A stretch of 5,658 bases of DNA from assembly GCA_020439485.1 (NCBI GenBank), contig JAGQSP010000461.1, forward strand, positions 1-5,658. The letters are read 5' to 3'. The translations under genes were made by a program, and so were the position numbers. Origin of the DNA: Acidimicrobiales bacterium. GTDB taxonomy: Bacteria > Actinomycetota > Acidimicrobiia > Acidimicrobiales > Poriferisodalaceae. Of this stretch, positions 1 through 5,658 are shown in pieces. A model generated the notes under the pieces. That model did no database searches and was not told where the DNA came from. It saw nothing but the letters and a program-made list of their open reading frames with translations. Every line of letters begins with the position of its first letter. Position 1 is the first letter of the stretch.

Positions 1-1485
1 GTTCGTCACGTGCAGTCGCGGTGGGAGAACCTGACCTCGATGGTGGCCGGCCGCGACACCCACAGCCGGGTGAAGCTCGGCCTCGGAACTGACGGCAGCA
101 TCCATTCGCTGTCGGTCGACATGGTCGTTGATGCCGGATCCACAGCCCACATGTCCGGCCTGCTGATGGTGTCGATGATGCGCCAGGCGACCGGGTTGTA
201 CCGGATACCGAATCTGCACTGGAACAGCGTCGCTGCGTTGACGAACACCACACCGGTGGGCGCCTACCGAGGTGCTGGGCAGCCCGAGGCCAACCATGCC
301 CGTGAGCGCATCATCGACGTGGCAGCCCGCCGTCTGGGTATCGATCCGATAGGCCTGCGCCGACGGAACCTGCTGAGGTCCGACGAGCTTCCACACACGG
401 CGCCGGGCGGGGTGCACTATGACGTCGCCGACCCTCACGCGGCGCTGGAAGCAGCGCTCGATCTGGTCGATCTGGGTCGCTGGCGCGACGAACAGTCGCT
501 TAGAAGGGCCGCCAACAACAGCAACGCCATCGGCGTGGGGGTCGCCTGTTATGCCCAGACATCGGGACGCGGCAGTCCTGTCGACTCGGCCCGGGTGACC
601 ATCACCTCAGACGGCAGAACACTGGTTCAGTGCGGCAGCGCCTCACACGGCCAAGGGCACTTGACGACGATGACCAGCCTGGTAGCCGATGCCCTGGGCC
701 TGCGTCCTGAAGACGTCGACTTCGTCGACTCGGACAGCGATGCCGTTCCCCAGGCGCTGACGACCGGCGGCTCGCGGGCCACACAGGTGTTGGGCACGGC
801 ACTGGCCAACGCAACAGATGACGTGTTGGACATGGCCCGTCACATCGCAGCGACAATGCTGGAGGCCTCGGCCGACGACATCGTCGTGTCGCCCGCCGAC
901 GAGTCGGGGCCTGCTGGCTTGTCGGTGGCCGGGGTTCCGGCCCGTCGCGTCAGCTGGGCCGACATCGCGCAGCGCGGCACCAACCGCTGCATCCAAGCTC
1001 TGCGGTCGGACGCTGCCGCGGGCGAGGCTCACCCCTACGGAACACATGCATCGGTGGTCGAGGTCGACCTGGAAACGGGGCTGGTGAGGCTGCTGGCCCA
1101 CGCAGCGGTCGACGACTGTGGGGTGGTGTTGCAACCGGAGTTGGTCGAGGGGCAACAACACGGAGGGTCGGTCGCCGGCATTGGCCAGGCGCTGTGGGAG
1201 AACCTCGGATACGACGCCGAGGGGACACCACAGAACGCGTACTTCGCGACCTATGGTCTGCCCTCGGCCGCAGAGGTGCCCTTCGTTTCGACGTCGACGC
1301 TGTGCACCCCGACCGACCGCAACCGACTGGGCACCAAGGGCATAGGCGAGAACGGCTGCAACGGAGCTACCGCAGCGGTTCATAATGCGGTCTGCGACGC
1401 GTTGGCCCACCTCGGCATCGAACACATCGACCTGCCGCTGACCCCGGAATCGATATGGCAGGCGATCAGGTCAGGTTCAGCCTGA
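1..1485 (+). CDS. Xanthine dehydrogenase family protein, molybdopterin-binding (CoxL-like) large subunit, 5'-truncated
   Basis: The frame is open from base 1, so the start lies upstream; 494 C-terminal residues are present of the roughly 770-800 usual for the family. These subunits hold the molybdenum-cytosine-dinucleotide cofactor and hydroxylate aldehydes, purines, other N-heterocycles or CO, passing electrons to FeS and FAD subunits. Visible signatures, counted from base 1, are AYRGAGQPEA starting at residue 88 (the active-site loop of form II CoxL-like and aldehyde oxidases, usually AYRGAGR), SHGQGH near 215-220 (cofactor-binding Gln loop) and GTKGIGENG with Glu450, which aligns with the catalytic glutamate. 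The AYXCSFR motif of true form I CO dehydrogenase is absent, so CO oxidation is unlikely and the substrate is unknown. No FeS or FAD subunit gene follows; if linked, they lie upstream. The stop is TGA at 1483-1485, and the last 20 bases overlap the 3' end of the convergent dioxygenase gene. Confidence 0.93.
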   Translation, partial: VRHVQSRWENLTSMVAGRDTHSRVKLGLGTDGSIHSLSVDMVVDAGSTAHMSGLLMVSMMRQATGLYRIPNLHWNSVAALTNTTPVGAYRGAGQPEANHARERIIDVAARRLGIDPIGLRRRNLLRSDELPHTAPGGVHYDVADPHAALEAALDLVDLGRWRDEQSLRRAANNSNAIGVGVACYAQTSGRGSPVDSARVTITSDGRTLVQCGSASHGQGHLTTMTSLVADALGLRPEDVDFVDSDSDAVPQALTTGGSRATQVLGTALANATDDVLDMARHIAATMLEASADDIVVSPADESGPAGLSVAGVPARRVSWADIAQRGTNRCIQALRSDAAAGEAHPYGTHASVVEVDLETGLVRLLAHAAVDDCGVVLQPELVEGQQHGGSVAGIGQALWENLGYDAEGTPQNAYFATYGLPSAAEVPFVSTSTLCTPTDRNRLGTKGIGENGCNGATAAVHNAVCDALAHLGIEHIDLPLTPESIWQAIRSGSA

Positions 1486-2566
1486 CGGCGCTCTCGAGAT
1501 CTTCGTGGTTCAGGTAGGCGCCCAGAAAACGCCTGATTCCACTGAACTGTTCTCTGGCGTGCAGCACGCGCCAGTTGTCGAACACCAGAGCGCGGCCAGG
1601 CGCCCAATCGAGCGTGATCCAGTGAGCCTGATCGTCCACCTCGCGTGCCAGCGCTGCGTAGGCCAGCCGGAAACGGTGGTCTGAGTCACCCAGGTGGAAG
1701 GCCGCGCGGTCGTAGTTGTTGTAGCTCACCTGCACCAGTTGGCCGAACCGGTCCAGCCGCAGCGCAGGCCTTGCCGCCTGCAGATAAACCCCGGGTTCGA
1801 CATAGCGCCCGACCACGTCGTTGTTGGCCAGCAGACTTGCTTGCTCGGGGGCGCTCGACCAGATCCGCTCGGCTGCGGCGAAACCGTCGGTCAAGATCGT
1901 GCGTCCGCCCTGGGCGGCCCATTCCTGGCACACGAACAGTTGCAAGCCCGGGGCGTCGTGCATGTAGGTCGCGTCGGTGTGTGGCCCCAGGAACACCTGC
2001 GAATAGGCGCTGTCGGCATGGCCCGATACATCAGCGGCCAGCTCCCACACATCGCCGAATATGGTCCGCCGCACATAGCCGATGCGTTCGGCAACGGCTT
2101 CGACGCCCTGCCGTCCCAGGGGAACGTCCTCTACGACGGCGAACCCGCGCTGTTGCAAACCACCGACGAATCGACCCAACTCGCTGCCGTCGACCAGGCC
2201 TGCGAAGCCGACCGCTTCGACGGACGTTGGCCGCGCGCCGTCCCACAGGTGCGCCCCGTGCTGACCGATGGCGGTGATGTCCTTGTTGCCGGGCTGTGGC
2301 TCAGGAAGGTCGACAACCGAGGCGATGAGCCCCAACGAGACCGAGGTGATCCGGTTGGGCCACTCGAGCGACACCCGTTGCGCGTCGATGGTCACCGCTG
2401 GTGCCGGCGGGGTCTCTGCGCCGAAGGTTTGGCCCTTCCTCTGACCGGTCGCAGCGTCGACGCTGGCCGGGTCGTCGCTGTGGTCGAGCAGCCATCCCCA
2501 GTCGAGATGAGCCGACCGGGCCCGACCGACGACGCCTAGGCCCGTGTCGGTGACGTCGATATCCAT
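1466..2566 (-). CDS. 2-oxoglutarate/Fe(II) dioxygenase, TauD family, trimethyllysine / gamma-butyrobetaine hydroxylase-like
   Basis: Enzymes of this family use Fe(II), O2 and 2-oxoglutarate to hydroxylate trimethyllysine or gamma-butyrobetaine (carnitine biosynthesis) or related substrates. With the chosen start the protein has 366 residues. Residues about 12-85 match the small N-terminal domain of these hydroxylases (WLLDH near 25, LEWPNR near 67). The catalytic jelly roll follows: HTD gives iron ligands His196 and Asp198, DNWRVLHARE gives distal His336, and Arg345 in the following GIRRFLGAYL should bind 2-oxoglutarate. HTDATY, GGRTILTDGFAAAE and YNNYDRA resemble trimethyllysine hydroxylase more than gamma-butyrobetaine hydroxylase. 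The N-terminal zinc cysteines are missing; the only Cys is in FVCQE of the catalytic domain. ATG at 2566 was preferred because CGGGGAATT directly precedes it and the family domain begins soon after. In-frame ATG 2587 and GTG 2608 are alternatives without a ribosome site. The substrate is not established. Confidence 0.9.
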   Translation of the reverse strand: MDIDVTDTGLGVVGRARSAHLDWGWLLDHSDDPASVDAATGQRKGQTFGAETPPAPAVTIDAQRVSLEWPNRITSVSLGLIASVVDLPEPQPGNKDITAIGQHGAHLWDGARPTSVEAVGFAGLVDGSELGRFVGGLQQRGFAVVEDVPLGRQGVEAVAERIGYVRRTIFGDVWELAADVSGHADSAYSQVFLGPHTDATYMHDAPGLQLFVCQEWAAQGGRTILTDGFAAAERIWSSAPEQASLLANNDVVGRYVEPGVYLQAARPALRLDRFGQLVQVSYNNYDRAAFHLGDSDHRFRLAYAALAREVDDQAHWITLDWAPGRALVFDNWRVLHAREQFSGIRRFLGAYLNHEDLESAVRLNLT

Positions 2567-2636
2567 AATTCCCCGAGTCTGCCTCATCGGCTGGCGCACA
2601 ATGGCCACAGCCAGACCGATTCAGAAAGCCAGGTAC
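2567..2636. other. Divergent intergenic region between dioxygenase and methyltransferase genes
   Basis: With the preferred starts, these 70 bases separate the two divergent genes and should hold both promoters. I see no convincing -35/-10 pair on either strand. If the methyltransferase starts at ATG 2601 instead, the gap shrinks to 34 bases; if the dioxygenase starts at GTG 2608, the two genes would overlap at their 5' ends. A purine run, AGAAAG at 2623-2628, lies 8 bases before ATG 2637 and is the best ribosome-site candidate for the methyltransferase. Confidence 0.5.
2569..2574 (-). promoter_or_regulatory. Candidate ribosome binding site of the dioxygenase gene
   Basis: Read on the minus strand, GGGGAA sits just before ATG 2566, with 4 bases between the G run and the start. 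The spacing is short but this is the only purine-rich stretch before any of the three possible starts, so it decides the start call. Neither ATG 2587 nor GTG 2608 has anything similar upstream. Confidence 0.4.
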
Positions 2637-3404
2637 ATGAAACGCCACGTCGCAGAGAACAGAAGGCACTGGGACGCCAGCGCGGACCAGTGGGTCGAGA
2701 TGGGCGAGCGTGCCTGGGCTGCGTCGGAGCCCACGTGGGGCATCTGGGCCGTTCCTCAGGCCGATGCGCCACTGCTGCCCGACGACATGACCGGCCTGCG
2801 AGCGATCGAGCTGGGATGTGGCACCGGATATGTGTCGGCGTGGATGCACAGGCGAGGGGCCACGGTCACTGCCATCGACAACTCGGCGAAGCAGCTGGCC
2901 ACAGCGGCACGATTGGCCTCCGAGCACGGCATCACCGACATCGAGTGGATCCACGGAAATGCCGAAGAGGTCGACAAGCCCGATCAGAGCTACGACTTCG
3001 CGATCAGCGAATACGGTGCCGCTATCTGGTGCGATCCCAGGGTCTGGGTTCCCGAGGCGGCGCGCCTGCTCCGGCCGGGCGGTCGCTTGGTGATGCTGGG
3101 CAACTCCCCCCTGGCAATCGTGTGCATACCGCCAGACGGATCCGCCACCGACCATCGGCTGCATCGCAGCTACTTCGAGCTGGGAGAGGTCGACTGGACC
3201 GAGGCCGAGGTCGAGCCTGGCGGCATCGAGTTCAACCTGCCGATCTCAGCTTGGTTCGAGCTGTTCAGATCGTCGGGCTTCACCGTCGAGAACTATCTCG
3301 AACTCCGCGCCCCGGCCGATGCATCTGGCATCCAGTACGAGACGCCGGCTGTTTGGGCCCGCCACTACCCCTCCGAGCAGGTCTGGTTCGTGCGTCGCAA
3401 CTAG
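2637..3404 (+). CDS. Class I SAM-dependent methyltransferase
   Basis: The protein has 255 residues, a normal length for a stand-alone Rossmann-fold methyltransferase, and is probably cytosolic since no signal peptide or membrane segment is visible. SAM-binding motif I is ELGCGTG at 58-64. The acidic residue for the ribose is Asp81 in TAIDNS, motif IV is DFAISEYGAAIWC near 120-132, and LRPGGRLVML near 145-154 is the usual strand before the C-terminal cap. The opening NRRHWDASADQW and the ending ARHYPSEQVWFVRR match a group common in actinobacteria and typically annotated only as SAM-dependent methyltransferase. ATG 2637 was chosen because the family starts close to NRRHWD and AGAAAG lies 8 bases upstream. 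ATG 2601 would add 12 residues and has no ribosome site. The substrate is unknown: small-molecule O-, N- or C-methylation are all possible. The gene is divergent from the dioxygenase and convergent with the next gene, its stop 3 bases from that gene's stop. Confidence 0.9.
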   Translation: MKRHVAENRRHWDASADQWVEMGERAWAASEPTWGIWAVPQADAPLLPDDMTGLRAIELGCGTGYVSAWMHRRGATVTAIDNSAKQLATAARLASEHGITDIEWIHGNAEEVDKPDQSYDFAISEYGAAIWCDPRVWVPEAARLLRPGGRLVMLGNSPLAIVCIPPDGSATDHRLHRSYFELGEVDWTEAEVEPGGIEFNLPISAWFELFRSSGFTVENYLELRAPADASGIQYETPAVWARHYPSEQVWFVRRN

Positions 3405-3407
3405 CGG

Positions 3408-4511
3408 TCAGGGCCTGGGTTCGCGCGGCAGGCCCAGGATTCTCTCTCCGATGATGTTTCGTTGCACCTGGCTGGTTCCACCACCGAACCACCCGCCGGG
3501 CGCGGCCATGAGGCCCCTCGAGCCGGCACCGTCGAGCATCGCCTGAGGCCCTTCGGCATCGGCGCGAAACTCTGCCAGGTCGAAACGAAACAGCGTCATG
3601 GCGAGTTTGCCCAGCGATGATGCAGCCGAGGCTTGTGAACCCTGACGTTCGGCCATCAGCAGGTATGCACGCCCGGCGGCGTACAACGCCATGAGGCGGT
3701 CGCGCTTGACGGCGTCGAGCCGATCGGCATCGGCCAACAGCTCGCCCAGGGCTCGTGCTATCGCCTTTCCCGAGCCGCCGATGTGTCCCCGCTCGCTGGT
3801 GAGTGTTGCCATGGCGATCATCCAGCCTTGACCGCGGTCTCCGATCAGGGCATCGGCCGGCAGGTGAACGTCGGTGAAGAAGACCTCGTCGAATTCGGCC
3901 TCGCCGGTCATCTGCTTGAGCGGCCGCACCTCGACGCCGGGCGAGTGCATGTCGATCACGAAGAACGAGATTCCTTCGTGTTTGCGGGCGTCGGGTTCGG
4001 TGCGGGCCAACAGGATGCCCCAGTCCGAAGCTCTGCCACCCGAACACCAGACCTTCTGGCCGTTGACGACCCAGGTGTCGCCGTCGCGTTCGGCCTTGGT
4101 CGACAAAGAGGCCAGATCTGATCCGGCCCCTGGTTCGGAGAACAGCTGGCACCAAACCCGCTGGCCGCGAACGGTCTCGGGTAGGTGAGCGTGCCTCTGT
4201 GCTTCGGTACCGAAACCCATGAGGGCACCCGCAGCCAGAACCAGACCCACCATGTTCAGGATCGACGGAACACCCGCAGACTGGCATTCTTCGGCCCACG
4301 CTGTGTGGTGCGCCACAGTGAGGCCGCGGCCGCCGTACTCGACAGGCCAGTGAATTCCCGCATACCCGGCCTCGAACAGGCGGCTTTGCCACTGCATACC
4401 TTGTTCGCGCCGTTCGGGAGGCATGATCGCACCCCAGTCGGGTGGGGCCGAAGACTTGTTCTGGGCGATCCAGGTGCGGGCCTGCCGGCGGAACTCGTCG
4501 ACTGCGATCAT
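3408..4511 (-). CDS. Acyl-CoA dehydrogenase family protein (FadE-like)
   Basis: This family of flavoenzymes oxidises the alpha-beta bond of acyl-CoA thioesters and passes electrons to ETF, in beta-oxidation of fatty acids, sterol side chains or branched acids. The 367-residue protein is complete. An N-terminal helical domain with GIHWPVEYGG near 52-61 is followed by the middle beta domain, where FSEPGAGSDLAS (124-135) and WVVNGQKVWCSGG (147-159) contact FAD and substrate. The C-terminal helical domain ends in GGGTSQVQRNIIGERILGLP, a typical actinobacterial FadE ending. The MCAD catalytic-base site here is Gly (in GGGTSQ), whereas Glu240 in LTSERG aligns with the alternative base of isovaleryl- and long-chain enzymes, so the enzyme is probably active. 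The arginine-rich QFG segment common in other members is replaced by an Ala/Asp-rich helix. The only close start is ATG 4511. It lacks a ribosome site, and a -10-like hexamer lies 8 bases upstream. The acyl substrate is unknown. Confidence 0.94.
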   Translation of the reverse strand: MIAVDEFRRQARTWIAQNKSSAPPDWGAIMPPERREQGMQWQSRLFEAGYAGIHWPVEYGGRGLTVAHHTAWAEECQSAGVPSILNMVGLVLAAGALMGFGTEAQRHAHLPETVRGQRVWCQLFSEPGAGSDLASLSTKAERDGDTWVVNGQKVWCSGGRASDWGILLARTEPDARKHEGISFFVIDMHSPGVEVRPLKQMTGEAEFDEVFFTDVHLPADALIGDRGQGWMIAMATLTSERGHIGGSGKAIARALGELLADADRLDAVKRDRLMALYAAGRAYLLMAERQGSQASAASSLGKLAMTLFRFDLAEFRADAEGPQAMLDGAGSRGLMAAPGGWFGGGTSQVQRNIIGERILGLPREPRP

Positions 4512-4519
4512 GGGATTCG

Positions 4520-4525
4520 ACGCTA
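4520..4525 (-). promoter_or_regulatory. Candidate -10 box of the minus-strand acyl-CoA dehydrogenase gene, possibly leaderless
   Basis: On the minus strand TAGCGT fits the actinobacterial TANNNT consensus and ends 8 bases before ATG 4511. Transcription starting about 7 bases downstream would begin almost at the start codon. Together with the lack of any ribosome site (CGAATCCC precedes the ATG), this suggests a leaderless message. No good -35 box is visible. This is a short-motif inference only. Confidence 0.3.
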
Positions 4526-4550
4526 GCCGGGCGAATCCGACCCAACGAAC

Positions 4551-4580
4551 TTCAGACCGACAGCCCGAGCTGGCTAGGGT
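4551..4580 (+). promoter_or_regulatory. Candidate promoter of the plus-strand acyl-CoA dehydrogenase gene
   Basis: TTCAGA at 4551-4556 (four of six matches to TTGACA) is followed after 18 bases by TAGGGT at 4575-4580, which fits TANNNT. Transcription would start near 4587, giving a leader of about 27 bases that contains the GAGGAG ribosome site. This is a visual match only and GC-rich genomes give many such matches. Confidence 0.3.
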
Positions 4581-4602
4581 CGCAACAGCCGGTGAATGCA
4601 GC

Positions 4603-4608
4603 GAGGAG
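4603..4608 (+). promoter_or_regulatory. Ribosome binding site of the plus-strand acyl-CoA dehydrogenase gene
   Basis: GAGGAG lies 5 bases before GTG 4614, a near-ideal Shine-Dalgarno sequence and spacing. It favours GTG 4614 over the in-frame ATG at 4596, which lies upstream of this site and directly follows an in-frame TGA at 4593-4595. Confidence 0.75.
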
Positions 4609-4613
4609 CTTCC

Positions 4614-5658
4614 GTGGACTTCAACATCCCCTCAGACATCCAGGACCTGCTCGACAGGCTCGACGAGTTCATCGAGTCTCAGATCAAGCCCCTGGAGCGC
4701 TCCGACGACAACATCCGCTTCTTCGATCACCGACGCGAAGATGCCCGCACCGACTGGGATCGCGGCGGCTTGCCCAACGAGGAATGGGAAGCGCTGTTGC
4801 ACAAGGTCAAGCGGATGGCCGACGAGGCCGGCTTCTATCGCTACCCGGTCTCCGAGGAGTACGGGGGCATGAACGGAACCAACCTCGGTATGGCGCTCAT
4901 CCGCGAACACCTGGCCCGCAAGGGTCTGGGCCTGCACAACGATCTGCAGAACGAGCACTCGATCGTGGGCAACAACGTCGGCCTGTTGCTGATGATCGCC
5001 TATGGCACCGACGAGCAGAAGGCCGAATGGATCGACGATCTCGCCGAAGGTCGGCGAGGTTTTGCTTTCGGCATCACCGAGCCCGAGCACGGCTCGGACG
5101 CCACCCACATGGAGACCATGGCGGTTCGTGACGGTGATGAGTGGATCATCAACGGGGAGAAGACCTGGAACACCGGCATCCACAAGGCCAGCCACGATCT
5201 GATCTTTGCCCGCACCAGCGGCAAGCCCGGCGACGGTGACGGGATCACCTGTTTCCTGGTGCCTGCCAACAGCGCGGGCTTCGAGGTGGTCGAGTACCTG
5301 TGGACGTTCAACATGCCGAGCGACCACGCCCACGTGAGGCTCACCGATGTCAGGGTTTCCGACGCTGCGATCTTCGGCGGGGAGGGTCGAGGCCTGCAGG
5401 TCGTTCAGCACTTCTTCAACGAGAATCGCATACGCCAGGCTGCCTCGAGCCTGGGGGCGGCCCAGTTCTGCATCGATGAGGCGGTCGAGTACGCGAAACA
5501 GCGCAAGCCCTTCGGCAAGGCTCTGTCGACCAACCAGGGCATCCAGTTCCCGCTGGTCGAGTTGCAGGCTCGTGCCGAGATGTTGCGGGCGTTGATCCAC
5601 AAGACGGCCTGGATCATGGACACCGAGGGGGCCTTCATGGCCTCGGACAAGGTGTCGA
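4614..5658 (+). CDS. Acyl-CoA dehydrogenase family protein, 3'-truncated by the window edge
   Basis: The frame runs open from GTG 4614 to the end, giving 348 residues; family members are usually about 400-430, so the C-terminal part of the last helical domain is missing. It begins VDFNIPSDIQ. FGITEPEHGSD (152-162) and WIINGEKTWNTG (177-188) form the FAD and substrate pocket of the middle beta domain, and QRKPFGKALSTNQGIQ (296-311) is the conserved Arg/Gln segment of the C-terminal domain. The site of the isovaleryl/long-chain-type catalytic glutamate appears to be Asn271 in NENRIRQA, with Glu270 one position earlier, so the base may lie at the MCAD position beyond the window. This protein is clearly a different subgroup from the divergent neighbour at 3408-4511 and not a recent duplicate. 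GTG 4614 is preferred for its strong ribosome site; ATG 4596 would add six residues. Expected role: alpha-beta oxidation of an unknown acyl-CoA, with electrons passed to ETF. Confidence 0.93.
   Translation, partial: MDFNIPSDIQDLLDRLDEFIESQIKPLERSDDNIRFFDHRREDARTDWDRGGLPNEEWEALLHKVKRMADEAGFYRYPVSEEYGGMNGTNLGMALIREHLARKGLGLHNDLQNEHSIVGNNVGLLLMIAYGTDEQKAEWIDDLAEGRRGFAFGITEPEHGSDATHMETMAVRDGDEWIINGEKTWNTGIHKASHDLIFARTSGKPGDGDGITCFLVPANSAGFEVVEYLWTFNMPSDHAHVRLTDVRVSDAAIFGGEGRGLQVVQHFFNENRIRQAASSLGAAQFCIDEAVEYAKQRKPFGKALSTNQGIQFPLVELQARAEMLRALIHKTAWIMDTEGAFMASDKVS

Larger units (their letters stand above)
4518..4582. repeat. Imperfect inverted 13-base pair in the divergent promoter region
   Basis: The minus-strand element CCGGCTAGCGTCG (4530 down to 4518) and the plus-strand element CTGGCTAGGGTCG (4570-4582) match at 11 of 13 positions and face away from each other, each towards its own gene. 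Both contain a TANNNT hexamer (TAGCGT and TAGGGT), so each could be the -10 region of one of the two divergent genes, or the pair could be bound by a shared regulator. This is the main structure in the 102-base gap 4512-4613. Confidence 0.4.

Noticed and set aside
1..1485. True carbon monoxide dehydrogenase (form I coxL)
   Set aside because: The diagnostic AYXCSFR loop is absent and an AYRGAG-type loop is present instead.
1694..2539. Open frame of 281 codons on the plus strand opposite the dioxygenase
   Set aside because: It lies wholly antisense to a gene with clear catalytic motifs, has no recognisable domain and reflects high GC content.
2301..3164. Minus-strand open frame spanning the divergent promoter region and the methyltransferase
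   Set aside because: It crosses two real genes in other frames and shows no domain; its C-terminal part is a frame-shifted reading of the dioxygenase.
3400..3412. Shared bidirectional terminator between the convergent methyltransferase and dehydrogenase genes
   Set aside because: Only three bases separate the stops and I see no stem-loop with a T run on either strand.
2690..3454. Plus-strand open frame inside the methyltransferase
   Set aside because: It is a frame-shifted, Arg-rich reading of the methyltransferase, whose SAM-binding motifs are all in the other frame.
4522..4527. GCTAGC palindrome as an operator by itself
   Set aside because: A six-base palindrome is expected by chance; only its membership in the larger inverted pair is worth noting.
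3280..4545. Open frame of 421 codons on the minus strand, longer than the real gene it overlaps
   Set aside because: It is rich in Arg, Gly and Pro with no family motif, while the other frame at 3408-4511 reads as a complete acyl-CoA dehydrogenase.
4632..5600. Open frame of 322 codons on the minus strand at the right end
   Set aside because: It is antisense to the plus-strand acyl-CoA dehydrogenase, which shows FAD and substrate motifs and a strong ribosome site.

Overview
The window is GC-rich coding DNA with almost no non-coding space. It holds five protein genes on strictly alternating strands (+ - + - +), two of them cut by the window edges. Long overlapping open frames on the opposite strand, GTG as one start, candidate TANNNT -10 boxes, and C-terminal signatures typical of actinobacterial acyl-CoA dehydrogenases and methyltransferases point to an actinomycete-like bacterium. 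Acidimicrobiia would fit, but this is inference from protein style and not a phylogenetic placement.

Layout: (1) bases 1-1485, +, the C-terminal part of a molybdopterin-binding large subunit of the xanthine dehydrogenase / CoxL-like aldehyde oxidase family. (2) 1466-2566, -, a 2-oxoglutarate/Fe(II) dioxygenase of the gamma-butyrobetaine / trimethyllysine hydroxylase type, whose 3' end overlaps gene 1 by 20 bases. (3) 2637-3404, +, a class I SAM-dependent methyltransferase, divergent from gene 2 across a gap of about 70 bases. (4) 3408-4511, -, an acyl-CoA dehydrogenase whose stop lies 3 bases from the stop of gene 3. (5) 4614 to the window end, +, a second and different acyl-CoA dehydrogenase, divergent from gene 4 across 102 bases and incomplete at its 3' end.

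Functionally this looks like an accessory oxidative-catabolism neighbourhood: a molybdenum hydroxylase, a carnitine-type dioxygenase, a methyltransferase of unknown substrate and two flavin-dependent acyl-CoA dehydrogenases. No two neighbours share a strand, so no operon can be claimed inside the window. Coordination could only come through the two short divergent promoter regions. The most unusual item is the trimethyllysine-hydroxylase-like dioxygenase, which keeps the catalytic core but has lost the cysteines of the N-terminal zinc site. The 102-base region between the two acyl-CoA dehydrogenase genes carries an inverted pair of 13-base elements, each containing a TANNNT hexamer. I saw no RNA genes, mobile elements, CRISPR arrays or convincing terminators, and no evidence of a wholly new system.
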